Shown piece by piece: positions 9,095-17,647 of a DNA stretch of 64,000 nucleotides. Location of the stretch: positions 124,001-188,000 of the forward strand of contig NZ_WUMK01000002.1 in NCBI RefSeq assembly GCF_009827055.1, in the 5' to 3' direction. Below the pieces are notes generated by a model. It saw nothing but the letters and a program-made list of their open reading frames with translations. It searched no databases and was not told the DNA's origin. The first letter of the stretch is position 1. Each line of letters opens with the position of its first letter. The translations under genes and the position numbers were made by a program. The stretch is from Shinella kummerowiae (GTDB lineage: Bacteria > Pseudomonadota > Alphaproteobacteria > Rhizobiales > Rhizobiaceae).

Positions 9095-10070
9095 GGGCGG
9101 CCTCCGCTTTCCTGAGAATGACCCGGCCTTTGCGCTTTTCGGCGCGCGCATTCACGGCAACGGCGATGATGATGACCGTGCCGGAGATCGCCATCTGAGC
9201 GAAAGGCGAGATGTTGATGACGGGCAGCGCATTCTTGATGACGCCGAGGAACAGCGCCCCGAGCACGGCACCGCCGACCGAGCCGATGCCGCCGGCAATC
9301 GAGATGCCGCCGATGACGCAGGCGGCGATGATGTCGAGTTCGAAGCCGGCCGCGATATCGACATAGGCGACGGCATAACGCGACACCCAGAGATAACCGG
9401 CAAGGCCGGCCAGCGTGCCGGACAGGCAATAGGCGAAGAAGCGCGTGCGGCCGACATCGATGCCGGTATAGACCGCCGCATGCGGATTGCCGCCGACGGC
9501 GAAGAAAGCGCGGCCGAGCGGCGTGCGGCGCATCACCACGACCATGATGCCGATGATGACGAGCGAAAGCCAGGAGAGCAGCGGAAAGCCAAGCACGGCC
9601 GTACGCGGCAATGCCTTGAAGGCATCGCTCATCTGGTGCGCATTGATCCAGGCGCCGCCGGACAGGAGGAAGATCAGGCCGCGATAGATGGTGAGCGTGC
9701 CGAGTGTGACGACGATCGGCGGAATGTCGAGTTTCCAGACGAGCAGGCCGTTGATCGAGCCGAGTACGGCGCCGAGCGCCATGACGATCAGGATGACGAG
9801 CGGGATCGGCAGCCCCGGCATCGCCGCATTGATCATCGCCGCCACCATGCCCGACAGCGCGAGGTTGGCGGCCATCGAGAGGTCGATGCAGCGCGTCAGG
9901 ATGACGGCCATCTGGCCGAGCGCCAGGATGATCAGGATCGACGTGTCATTATAGACATTGGCGAGATTTCCCGGCGTCACGAAGGGCGGGAAGCGAAGGG
10001 CGATCAGCGCCACCAGGGCGACGATCGCCACGACCAGCAGCATTTCGCGGTTTTTCAGCAAGAGTTTCAT
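9087..10070 (-). CDS. rhaP: Rhamnose ABC transporter permease RhaP
   Basis: First permease subunit, 327 residues and multispanning. The motif RCIDLSMAANLALSGMVAA is the RbsC-type signature, and the EAA-like segment SIAGGIGSVGGAVLG lies near the C-terminus. The ATG at 10070 overlaps the rhaT stop as ATGA, with AGGAGG just upstream, so expression is coupled to the ATPase gene. It forms a heteromeric channel with RhaQ. Confidence 0.92.
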   Translation of the reverse strand: MKLLLKNREMLLVVAIVALVALIALRFPPFVTPGNLANVYNDTSILIILALGQMAVILTRCIDLSMAANLALSGMVAAMINAAMPGLPIPLVILIVMALGAVLGSINGLLVWKLDIPPIVVTLGTLTIYRGLIFLLSGGAWINAHQMSDAFKALPRTAVLGFPLLSWLSLVIIGIMVVVMRRTPLGRAFFAVGGNPHAAVYTGIDVGRTRFFAYCLSGTLAGLAGYLWVSRYAVAYVDIAAGFELDIIAACVIGGISIAGGIGSVGGAVLGALFLGVIKNALPVINISPFAQMAISGTVIIIAVAVNARAEKRKGRVILRKAEAAHG

Positions 10071-11602
10071 GCGGCCTCCTGAATGCCGGCGGCGGCGCGC
10101 ACGAGTTTTTCGGCGGTGAGGTCCGCGCGCTCGAAGCGGCCGGCGATGCGGCCCTCGCGCATGACGATGACCCGGTCGGCCATGCCCATGATTTCCGGGA
10201 TTTCCGAGGAGACCATGATGACGCTGAGGCCCGAGGCGGCGAGTTCGCTCATGAAGGCGTGCACGGCAGCCTTGGAACCGATGTCGATGCCCTTGGTCGG
10301 CTCATCGAGGATGATGACCTTGGGCCGCGTCGCGAGCCACTTGGCGATTACCACCTTCTGCTGGTTGCCGCCCGACAGCGTGCCGACATCCTGATCCAGC
10401 GAGGCGGCGCGCAGATCGAGGCGCGCAGTGTATTCCCGCGCCAAGGCGAACTCTTCCGCCATGCGCAGGAAGCCGGCGCGCGCGGTGCGCGAAAGTGACG
10501 GCAGCGTGACGTTCTGGAAGATCGGCAGGCCGATGATCGCACCCTGCCGGCCGCGCTCCTCCGGCACATAGACGATACCGGCCTCGATCGCCTCGGCAGG
10601 AGAGCGGATGACCTTGATCTCGCCGTCGAGCTTGATCGCACCGGCCGAGGGCCTGGTGATGCCGATCAACGATTGCATGAACTCGGAGCGGCCGGCACCG
10701 ACGAGGCCATAGAAGCCGAGGATTTCGCCGCGGCGCAGTTCGAAATTGATGTCTTCGAATTCCGTCGGATGGCGATAGCCGGAGACGGTGAGCACCGGTT
10801 CGCCTATCGCAACCTCCTGTTTGGGGAAAACCTGGCCGACATCGCGGCCGACCATCAGGCGGACGAGATCGTCCTGCGTCGTCTCGCCGATCAGCCCCTC
10901 GCCCACCATGCGCCCGTCGCGAAAGACGGTGTAGCGATCGGCGATCCGAAAAATCTCGTCGAACTTGTGGCTGATGAACAGGATCGCCTTGCCATCCGCC
11001 TTCAGCCGGTCGACCAGTTCATAGAGTTCGTGGATTTCCTTGTGAGACAGCGCCGCCGTCGGCTCGTCCATGATGACGACGCGGGCGTCGATGGAGAGCG
11101 CGCGGGCGATGGCGACGAGGTGCTTGTTGGCGATGCCGAGATCACGCAGGCGGATCGACGGATCGAGATCCGCACCGACGCGCGACAGCAGCGCACGCGC
11201 ATTCGCGTTCATCCTTTTCCAGTCGATGAGGCCGAGGCCGGTGCGTGGGGCGTGCCCCAAAAAAATGTTTTCGGCGACCGACAGCTCGTCGAACAGCACG
11301 GTCTCCTGATGGATGGCGGTGACACCGGCCTTGGCGGCGGACGTGGCGGTCGGAAAACGCGTCTCTACGCCATCGACGCGGATTTCCCCCTCATCCGGCT
11401 GATAGATGCCAGTGAGGATCTTGACGAGCGTTGACTTGCCGGCACCGTTCTCGCCGACGAGCGCGGTCACAGAACCTGGATAGAGCGCGAGCGAGACCTC
11501 GGCGAGCGCGCGCACGCCGGGAAAGGATTTCGAGATCCCTTCGAGTGCGATGGCGGGCTTCATCCGCGATGTGGTCGTGTCCTGCAGCAAGTCTCGGTCC
11601 AC
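10067..11602 (-). CDS. rhaT: Rhamnose ABC transporter ATPase RhaT
   Basis: Double ATP-binding cassette protein of 511 residues, typical of monosaccharide importers such as RbsA and XylG. The first cassette has Walker A GENGAGKST and Walker B VVIMDEPTAALSHKE. The second has the signature LSGGNQQKVVIAKWLA and VIILDEPTKGIDIGS but a degenerate Walker A, as is normal in this class. The GTG at 11602 and the ATG at 11563 are both possible starts; neither has a good ribosome site. The nearest upstream gene is rhaS, across a 184-base repeat. Confidence 0.93.
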   Translation of the reverse strand: MDRDLLQDTTTSRMKPAIALEGISKSFPGVRALAEVSLALYPGSVTALVGENGAGKSTLVKILTGIYQPDEGEIRVDGVETRFPTATSAAKAGVTAIHQETVLFDELSVAENIFLGHAPRTGLGLIDWKRMNANARALLSRVGADLDPSIRLRDLGIANKHLVAIARALSIDARVVIMDEPTAALSHKEIHELYELVDRLKADGKAILFISHKFDEIFRIADRYTVFRDGRMVGEGLIGETTQDDLVRLMVGRDVGQVFPKQEVAIGEPVLTVSGYRHPTEFEDINFELRRGEILGFYGLVGAGRSEFMQSLIGITRPSAGAIKLDGEIKVIRSPAEAIEAGIVYVPEERGRQGAIIGLPIFQNVTLPSLSRTARAGFLRMAEEFALAREYTARLDLRAASLDQDVGTLSGGNQQKVVIAKWLATRPKVIILDEPTKGIDIGSKAAVHAFMSELAASGLSVIMVSSEIPEIMGMADRVIVMREGRIAGRFERADLTAEKLVRAAAGIQEAA

Positions 11603-11652
11603 CGGTTGGGTTTATTGTGCTCGATAGTGAGCAATGCGGGCTGGGCTGGGCT

Positions 11653-11764
11653 GCCCCTCACCCTAGCCCTCTCCCCGCAAGCGGGGAGAGGGGATGAAAC
11701 GCTGTGGCAAGTTTCCTTCTCCCCGTTCACGGGGAGAAGGTGGCCGGCAGGCCGGATGAGGGGC
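11653..11764. repeat. Rhizobial palindromic intergenic repeat (RIME-like)
   Basis: About 112 bases bounded by the inverted ends GCCCCTCA and TGAGGGGC. It contains two GC-rich hairpins: CCTCTCCCCGC/GCGGGGAGAGG around 11668-11692 and CCTTCTCCCCG/CGGGGAGAAGG around 11715-11740. This layout matches the common mosaic repeats found between genes in rhizobia. It lies between the binding-protein gene rhaS and the transporter ATPase gene rhaT, where it could stabilise the rhaS mRNA end or reduce read-through; that effect is inferred. Confidence 0.85.
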
Positions 11765-11786
11765 AATCTCCCTTCAGACCGCCAGA

Positions 11787-12773
11787 TCAGAAGATCTTGG
11801 CGAACTCTTCGACGTTCTTGGCATCGTAGATGAACGGATCGGCCATGGCGCCTTCGTTCTTGTCGTCGAGCTTGACGGTGCCCATGCGGCCCATCTTCAG
11901 TTCCGCGCCGGGCTTGGCTTCCGCACCGCCGATCAGGTCGTAGGCGATCATCGTTGCCGAGTAGCCGAGGTCGATCGGGTTCCAGATCGCGAAGGATTTT
12001 GATGCGCCCGACTTCACATGGCCGGCCATTTCGGACGGCAGGCCGAGACCGGTGACGTTGATCTGGCCAACCTTGCCGGCGTCGGTGACGGCCTGGGCTG
12101 CAGCAACGATGCCGACGGAGGTGGGCGCGATGATCGCCTTCAGGTTCGGATGCGACTGGATGAGGCCCTGCGTCTCACGGTAGGACTTGTCGGCCAGGTC
12201 GTCGCCATAGACGGTCGCGACCACGTTGATGCCCTTGTAGTTCGGCAGCACCTTGGTCATCTCCTCGATCCAGACGTTCTGGTTGGTCGAGGTGGCCGTT
12301 GCGGAGAGAACCGCGACGTCGCCGCCATCAGGCAGGTTGTCGGCGGCAAGCTTGATGATCATGTTGCCGATGAGCGGGTTCGACGACGGGTTGAGGTGCA
12401 TCGAGCGGCCTTCCGGCGCGACGCCCGAATCCCAGGAGATGACCTTGATGCCGCGGTCCATGGCCTTCTTGAGGGCCGGTACAAGGGCATTCGTGTCGTT
12501 GGCCGAAACGGCAATAGCATCGACCTTCTGGGCGATCAGCGAATTGATCACTTCGATCTGGCCTTCGGCGGTCGTCGTGGTCGGGCCGGTATAGATGACC
12601 TCGACGTCGCCGAGTTCCTTGGCGGCTTCCTGCGCGCCCTTGTTGGCGGCTTCGAAGAAGCCGATGCCGAGCGCCTTGACGACGAGGGCGATCTTCTTGG
12701 TTTCCGCCTGCGCGGTTGCCATCATCGCGACCGAGACGGCCGCGGTCACAAGCAATGTCTTCAGAATTTTCAC
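11787..12773 (-). CDS. rhaS: Rhamnose-binding periplasmic protein RhaS
   Basis: Periplasmic solute-binding protein of 328 residues (RbsB-like, type I fold) that delivers rhamnose to RhaPQT. A clear signal peptide with a hydrophobic core ends at about residue 23 (ATAQA). Substrate-contact segments include ISWDSGVAPEGR and IIAPTSVGIVAAAQAV. Start is GTG at 12773 with GGAGG upstream. It is second in the operon after rhaR, as in R. leguminosarum. Confidence 0.94.
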   Translation of the reverse strand: MKILKTLLVTAAVSVAMMATAQAETKKIALVVKALGIGFFEAANKGAQEAAKELGDVEVIYTGPTTTTAEGQIEVINSLIAQKVDAIAVSANDTNALVPALKKAMDRGIKVISWDSGVAPEGRSMHLNPSSNPLIGNMIIKLAADNLPDGGDVAVLSATATSTNQNVWIEEMTKVLPNYKGINVVATVYGDDLADKSYRETQGLIQSHPNLKAIIAPTSVGIVAAAQAVTDAGKVGQINVTGLGLPSEMAGHVKSGASKSFAIWNPIDLGYSATMIAYDLIGGAEAKPGAELKMGRMGTVKLDDKNEGAMADPFIYDAKNVEEFAKIF

Positions 12774-12808
12774 GACGTTTCCTCCCAGTGAAAATCAACC
12801 CTCCGGCG

Positions 12809-13621
12809 TCATGCCGAGGAGGGTGCAGTCTGCGTTCTGGCGTCCGTCTGAACGTTTGCAACGATCAGGTTGACGCCGGCCTCCTCCAGCATCGCGGCAT
12901 CCCTGTCCTCGATGCCCGAATCCGTGATGACGGTTGCGATGCGCTTCAGCCCGCAGAGAATGAGGCTGGAGCGCTTCTTGAATTTTGTGGAATCGATCAG
13001 CACGATGAGTTCGTCCGCCTGATCGATCAGCTTCTGTTCCGCCTGGATGAGCAGCGGATCGGCCTCCATCAGGCCGAGCGGCCCGAGGCCCTGTGCGCCC
13101 ATGAACATGCGGCGCGCATAGAAATTGCGCGTCACGTCGTTGTCGAAGGGGCTGAGCACGATGTTCTGCTCGCGGTAGATCGTGCCGCCGGAGAGCATGA
13201 TCGTGTTCTTCGAATGTTTCAGCAGGTGTTCGGCGATGTTGAACGAGTTGGTGAAGACCTGCATGCGGCGGTTGGTCAGGAAGTGCACCATCTGGAATGT
13301 GGTCGTACCGCCATTGATGATGATCGGGTCGCCATCCTCGCAGAGCCCGACGGCCTCTTTAGCGATTGCCTGCTTCTGGCGGGTGTTCAGCGTCTCGTTC
13401 ACCGTGAAGGGTCGGCCGGCAAGGCCGACGAACTGCGGCGGATGCAGCGCCTCGGCGCCGCCACGCACTCGGCGCAGCTTCTTCTGCACGTGAAGTGCTG
13501 CGATGTCGCGGCGGATCGTCGCCTCGGAACTGTCGGTCAGGTCCACCAGCTCGGGCACGGTGATGACCGGCTTTTCCTGAACCGCGGACAGAATGATCCG
13601 ATGTCTTTCCTTCTCGTGCAT
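12809..13621 (-). CDS. rhaR: DeoR-family regulator of rhamnose genes (RhaR)
   Basis: DeoR-type transcription regulator of 270 residues. The N-terminal helix-turn-helix contains SSEATIRRDIAAL, and the C-terminal sugar-sensing domain has the DeoR pattern INGGTTTFQMVHFL. Members of this family usually repress and release DNA upon binding a phosphorylated sugar. The ATG at 13621 has a perfect GGAGGAG site; a longer frame to 13669 would run into the operator region. It heads rhaRSTPQUK and is divergent from rhaDI, so it probably controls both operons. Confidence 0.93.
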   Translation of the reverse strand: MHEKERHRIILSAVQEKPVITVPELVDLTDSSEATIRRDIAALHVQKKLRRVRGGAEALHPPQFVGLAGRPFTVNETLNTRQKQAIAKEAVGLCEDGDPIIINGGTTTFQMVHFLTNRRMQVFTNSFNIAEHLLKHSKNTIMLSGGTIYREQNIVLSPFDNDVTRNFYARRMFMGAQGLGPLGLMEADPLLIQAEQKLIDQADELIVLIDSTKFKKRSSLILCGLKRIATVITDSGIEDRDAAMLEEAGVNLIVANVQTDARTQTAPSSA

Positions 13622-13662
13622 GGCTCCTCCAGTGCTTGCAATGCTTCCATCGCGATCGCGCA

Positions 13663-13737
13663 ATGTCAATCACAATCAATCATATTTTTTCATTGTGCAG
13701 CGCAATATGATTGTTTTTGATCGTTTATGATTGACAT
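13663..13737. promoter_or_regulatory. Candidate RhaR operator between rhaR and rhaD
   Basis: The AT-rich core of the divergent intergenic region carries nested inverted repeats: ATGTCAAT at 13663-13670 against ATTGACAT at 13730-13737, and CAATCATAT at 13677-13685 against ATATGATTG at 13705-13713. The hexamer CAATCA occurs at 13667, 13673 and 13677, and its complement TGATTG at 13708 and 13728. Repeated short half-sites are typical of DeoR-family operators. Binding by RhaR is inferred from position. Confidence 0.7.
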
Positions 13738-13842
13738 CGGCGAAACTCTCATGTGATCTGAAAGCATGCCTTCAAGCGCGGCGATAGCCTTGGGAATGAG
13801 AACCATCGCCTTGCGCATGAGAAACACCGGGAGGAAATGCCA

Positions 13843-15942
13843 ATGCTGGAGAAGAACCAGGGCGCACGCCTTGCAAACCTGTGGGATGACGCCAAGGCGT
13901 CGACGATGAGCGAATCGGAGCGGCTGCTCTATCGCTCGAACCTGCTCGGCTCCGACAAGCGCATCACCAATTACGGCGGCGGCAACACCTCGGCGAAGGT
14001 GATCGAGGCGGACCCGCTCGGCGCGGGCGTGGTGGAAGTCCTCTGGGTCAAGGGCTCGGGCGGCGATGTCGGCACGATCAAGATGGACGGTTTCGCCACC
14101 CTCTACATGGAGAAGCTGAATGCGCTGAAGGGCCTCTATCGCGGCCTGGAGCATGAGGACGAGATGGTGGGCTACCTCCCCCACTGCACCTTCAATCTCA
14201 ACCCGCGCGCCGCCTCGATCGACACGCCGCTGCATGCCTACGTGCCGAAGAAGCATGTCGACCACATGCACCCCGATGCAATCATTGCCATTGCCGCCGC
14301 GAAGAACAGCCGCGAGCTGACGCAACAGATTTTCGGCGAGGATATCGGCTGGCTGCCCTGGAAGCGGCCGGGCTTTGAACTCGGTCTGTGGCTTGAGAAA
14401 TTCTGCCTGAAAAACCCCAATGCCCGCGGCCTCGTGCTGGAGAGCCATGGACTCTTCACCTGGGGCGATACGGCGAAGGAATGCTACGAAACGACCGTTG
14501 AGATCATCAACAAGGCGATCGGCTGGTTCGAAGGAAACAACACCGTGCCGGCCTTCGGTGGCGCGGTGAAGCCGGTTCTGGCTGCTGCCGAACGCCGCGC
14601 GGTCGCGGAAAAGCTGATGCCGGTCATTCGTGGCATGATCAGCCAGGATGAAAAGAAGGTCGGCCATTTCGACGATGGCGAGGCCGTACTGGATTTCGTG
14701 ACGTCCAGGGACCTTGCGCCACTGGCAGCACTGGGCACGAGCTGCCCGGACCATTTCCTGCGCACGAAGATCCGGCCGCTGGTCGTCGATTTCGATCCTG
14801 CCAGCCCCGACGTCGACAAGACGCTCGCCGGCCTTGCCGACGCCGTTGCGGCCTATCGCGCCGACTATGCGGCCTACTACGAGCGCTGCAAGCGCGACAA
14901 CAGCCCCGGCATGCGCGACCCCAACGCCGTCGTCTATCTGGTGCCCGGCGTCGGCATGATCACCTTTGCCAAGGACAAGGCGACGGCGCGCATTTCCGGC
15001 GAATTCTATGTCAACGCCATCAATGTCATGCGCGGCGCGTCCGGCGTTTCGGAGTATGTCGGCCTGCCGGAGCAGGAGGCGTTCGATATCGAATACTGGC
15101 TGCTCGAAGAGGCGAAACTCCAGCGCATGCCGAAACCCAAGAGCCTTGCCGGCCGAATCGCCCTCGTCACCGGCGGTGCCGGCGGCATCGGCAAGGCGAC
15201 GGCAAACCGCCTGATGGCGGAGGGCGCCTGCGTGGTGTTGGCCGATATCGATGAGACGGCGCTTGCCGCCGCTCAAAGCGAACTGGCCGCCCGCTACGGC
15301 AAGGATGTCGTGCGCTCGGTCGCCATGAACGTGACCGACGAGGCGCTGGTGGCCAAGAGCTTTGCCGATACGCTCGTCGAGTTCGGCGGCCTCGACATCC
15401 TGGTATCCAATGCCGGCCTCGCCTCCTCCGCCGTCATCGAGGAGACGACGCTGGAGCTGTGGAACAGGAATATCGGCATTCTCGCCACCGGCTACTTCCT
15501 GGTCGCACGCGAAGCCTTCCGCATTTTCCGCCGGCAGAAGGCGGGCGGCAATGTGGTGTTCGTCGCCTCGAAGAACGGCCTTGCCGCCTCCCCCGGCGCG
15601 TCTGCCTATTGCACGGCGAAGGCCGCCGAAATCCACCTCGCCCGCTGCCTCGCGCTCGAAGGCGCATCCGAGCAGATCCGCGTCAACGTGGTGAACCCGG
15701 ATGCGGTGCTGCGCGGCTCGAAAATCTGGACCGGCGAGTGGAAGGAACAGCGCGCCGCCATCTACAAGACCGACACGGAAGGCCTGGAGGCGCTCTATCG
15801 CGAACGCTCCATGCTGAAACTCTCGGTCTTCCCGGAGGATATCGCCGAGGCGATCTACTTCCTCGCCTCCGACATGTCGGCGAAATCGACCGGCAATATT
15901 GTCAATGTCGACGCGGGCAACGCCCAGTCTTTCACGCGCTGA
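13843..15942 (+). CDS. rhaD: Bifunctional rhamnulose-1-phosphate aldolase / short-chain dehydrogenase (RhaD)
   Basis: Two-domain enzyme of 699 residues. Residues 1 to about 420 are a class II aldolase with the metal-binding HAYVPKKHVDHMHPD segment and a later ESHGLF. From about 430 a complete SDR domain follows, with nucleotide motif TGGAGGIG and catalytic Tyr-x3-Lys (SAYCTAKAAE). The aldolase splits rhamnulose-1-phosphate into dihydroxyacetone phosphate and lactaldehyde; the SDR domain probably oxidises or reduces lactaldehyde. The ATG at 13843 has GGGAGGAA at good spacing; the ATG at 13837 is too close to it. Confidence 0.94.
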   Translation: MLEKNQGARLANLWDDAKASTMSESERLLYRSNLLGSDKRITNYGGGNTSAKVIEADPLGAGVVEVLWVKGSGGDVGTIKMDGFATLYMEKLNALKGLYRGLEHEDEMVGYLPHCTFNLNPRAASIDTPLHAYVPKKHVDHMHPDAIIAIAAAKNSRELTQQIFGEDIGWLPWKRPGFELGLWLEKFCLKNPNARGLVLESHGLFTWGDTAKECYETTVEIINKAIGWFEGNNTVPAFGGAVKPVLAAAERRAVAEKLMPVIRGMISQDEKKVGHFDDGEAVLDFVTSRDLAPLAALGTSCPDHFLRTKIRPLVVDFDPASPDVDKTLAGLADAVAAYRADYAAYYERCKRDNSPGMRDPNAVVYLVPGVGMITFAKDKATARISGEFYVNAINVMRGASGVSEYVGLPEQEAFDIEYWLLEEAKLQRMPKPKSLAGRIALVTGGAGGIGKATANRLMAEGACVVLADIDETALAAAQSELAARYGKDVVRSVAMNVTDEALVAKSFADTLVEFGGLDILVSNAGLASSAVIEETTLELWNRNIGILATGYFLVAREAFRIFRRQKAGGNVVFVASKNGLAASPGASAYCTAKAAEIHLARCLALEGASEQIRVNVVNPDAVLRGSKIWTGEWKEQRAAIYKTDTEGLEALYRERSMLKLSVFPEDIAEAIYFLASDMSAKSTGNIVNVDAGNAQSFTR

Positions 15943-15952
15943 GGAATTTGTG

Positions 15953-17242
15953 ATGACGATGATTTCCGAGGACGTCGTTTCGCGCGAGAACGACAGGCGT
16001 CTCGCCGACCTGAAGAGTGACTACGCGCATCTCGGCGCGCAGCTTGCCCGCCGCGGTGTTGATATCGATGCGGTGAAGGCGAAGGTCGCGGCCTATGCGG
16101 TCGCGGTACCCTCCTGGGGTGTCGGCACCGGCGGCACGCGCTTTGCCCGCTTTCCCGGCGAGGGCGAGCCGCGCAATATCTATGACAAGCTGGAGGACTG
16201 CGCGGTCATCCAGGAACTGACGCGCGCCACGCCGACCGTCTCCCTGCACATTCCGTGGGACAAGGTGCCGGACCTCAAGGAGCTGAAGGAACGGGGCGCG
16301 GCCCTCGGCCTCGGCTTCGACGCGATGAACTCCAACACCTTCTCCGACGCGCCGCAGCAGGAGCACTCCTACAAATACGGTTCGCTGTCGCATGCCAGCG
16401 CCGCAACGCGCCAGCAGGCCGTCGAGCACAATCTGGAATGCATCGCCATCGGCAATGCGCTGGGATCCAAGGCGCTGACGGTGTGGATCGGCGACGGCAC
16501 GAACTTTCCGGGGCAGGCGAACTTCACCAAGAGCTTCGAGCGGTATCTCGACGCGATGAAGGACATCTACAAGGGCCTGCCGGACGACTGGCGCCTCTTC
16601 ACCGAACACAAGATGTACGAGCCGGCCTTCTATTCGACGGTGGTGCAGGACTGGGGCAGCAACTACCTGATCGCCCAGGAGCTTGGCCCCAAGGCCTATT
16701 GCCTCGTCGATCTCGGCCACCATGCGCCGAACGTCAATATCGAGATGATCGTCGCGCGCCTCATCCAGTTCAAGAAACTCGGCGGCTTCCATTTCAACGA
16801 TTCAAAATATGGCGACGACGATCTCGATACGGGATCGATCGATCCCTACCGGCTCTTCCTCGTCTTCAACGAGTTGGTCGATGCGGAAGTGCGGAAAGCC
16901 GAGGGCTTTTCGCCCGCGCATATGCTCGACCAGAGCCACAATGTCACCGACCCGATCGAAAGCCTGATGCGCAGCGCCATGGAAGTGTGCCGCGCCTATG
17001 CGCAGGGGCTGATCGTCGATCGCGCGGCGCTGGCCGGCTACCAGGACGGCAACGACGCGCTGATGGCCTCCGAAACGCTGAAGGCCGGCTTCCGCACCGA
17101 TGTCGAGCCGATCCTCGCCATGGCACGGCTGGACGCCGGCGGCGCGATCGATCCGGTCGCGACCTATCGGTCGGCCGGCTACCGGGCAAAGGTGACGGGC
17201 GAACGGCCAGCGGTTGCAAGCGGGGGTGGCGGCATCGTCTGA
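15953..17242 (+). CDS. rhaI: L-rhamnose isomerase (RhaI)
   Basis: TIM-barrel sugar isomerase of 429 residues that converts L-rhamnose to L-rhamnulose. It belongs to the rhizobial/Pseudomonas stutzeri-like type rather than the E. coli RhaA type. Metal-binding residues are suggested by EHKMYEPAFYS, LVDLGHHAPN and FHFNDSKYGDDD. The ATG at 15953 is 10 bases after the rhaD stop with GAGGAA upstream, so rhaDI is one operon. It opens the pathway whose later steps are RhaK and RhaD. Confidence 0.94.
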   Translation: MTMISEDVVSRENDRRLADLKSDYAHLGAQLARRGVDIDAVKAKVAAYAVAVPSWGVGTGGTRFARFPGEGEPRNIYDKLEDCAVIQELTRATPTVSLHIPWDKVPDLKELKERGAALGLGFDAMNSNTFSDAPQQEHSYKYGSLSHASAATRQQAVEHNLECIAIGNALGSKALTVWIGDGTNFPGQANFTKSFERYLDAMKDIYKGLPDDWRLFTEHKMYEPAFYSTVVQDWGSNYLIAQELGPKAYCLVDLGHHAPNVNIEMIVARLIQFKKLGGFHFNDSKYGDDDLDTGSIDPYRLFLVFNELVDAEVRKAEGFSPAHMLDQSHNVTDPIESLMRSAMEVCRAYAQGLIVDRAALAGYQDGNDALMASETLKAGFRTDVEPILAMARLDAGGAIDPVATYRSAGYRAKVTGERPAVASGGGGIV

Positions 17243-17337
17243 GCCGCTGAAGAGAAGTTTTCAGCACCCCTTGCTTTCCGCAATACGGCTGCCAGATTGA
17301 GTCCAGACAGAATGAGACTGTCTAAAGGGAGCACAGC

Positions 17338-17592
17338 ATGGGCATTGAAAGCATTCTCGTTTTCCTCATCGTCGGCGCCATAGCGGGCTGGCTTGCGGGC
17401 CTGATCGTTTCGGGCTTCGGCTTCGGCCTCGTCGGCAATATCGTCGTCGGTATCGTCGGCGCCTTCATCGCCGGGTTTCTCTTCCCGGCCCTCGGCATCA
17501 GCCTCGGCAGCGGCATCATCGCCGCCATCATCCACTCTACGATCGGCGCAGTGATCCTGCTCGTGCTTATCAAGGTCATCAAACGCGCCTGA
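17338..17592 (+). CDS. GlsB/YeaQ/YmgE-type small membrane protein
   Basis: Highly hydrophobic 84-residue protein with three predicted membrane helices. It has the Gly-rich pattern IAGWLAGLIVSGFGFGLVGNIVVG of the transglycosylase-associated family. Family members are often linked to stress, but no precise function is known. GGGAGC lies just before the ATG. It stands alone between rhaI and a bidirectional terminator. Confidence 0.88.
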   Translation: MGIESILVFLIVGAIAGWLAGLIVSGFGFGLVGNIVVGIVGAFIAGFLFPALGISLGSGIIAAIIHSTIGAVILLVLIKVIKRA

Positions 17593-17610
17593 TCGCGCGT
17601 CACGAATCGA

Positions 17611-17646
17611 AAAGGCCGTGGCGGTTTCCCGTCACGGCCTTTTTCT
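17611..17646. terminator. Bidirectional intrinsic terminator
   Basis: Stem AAAGGCCGTG paired with CACGGCCTTT around a 12-base loop, with a T-rich run on the plus-strand side and A-rich sequence on the other. It lies between two convergent genes and can stop both. Confidence 0.85.
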
Positions 17647-17647
17647 T

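Noticed and set aside
13690-15636. Minus-strand frame of 648 codons
   Set aside because: Antisense to rhaD, which has complete aldolase and SDR motifs.
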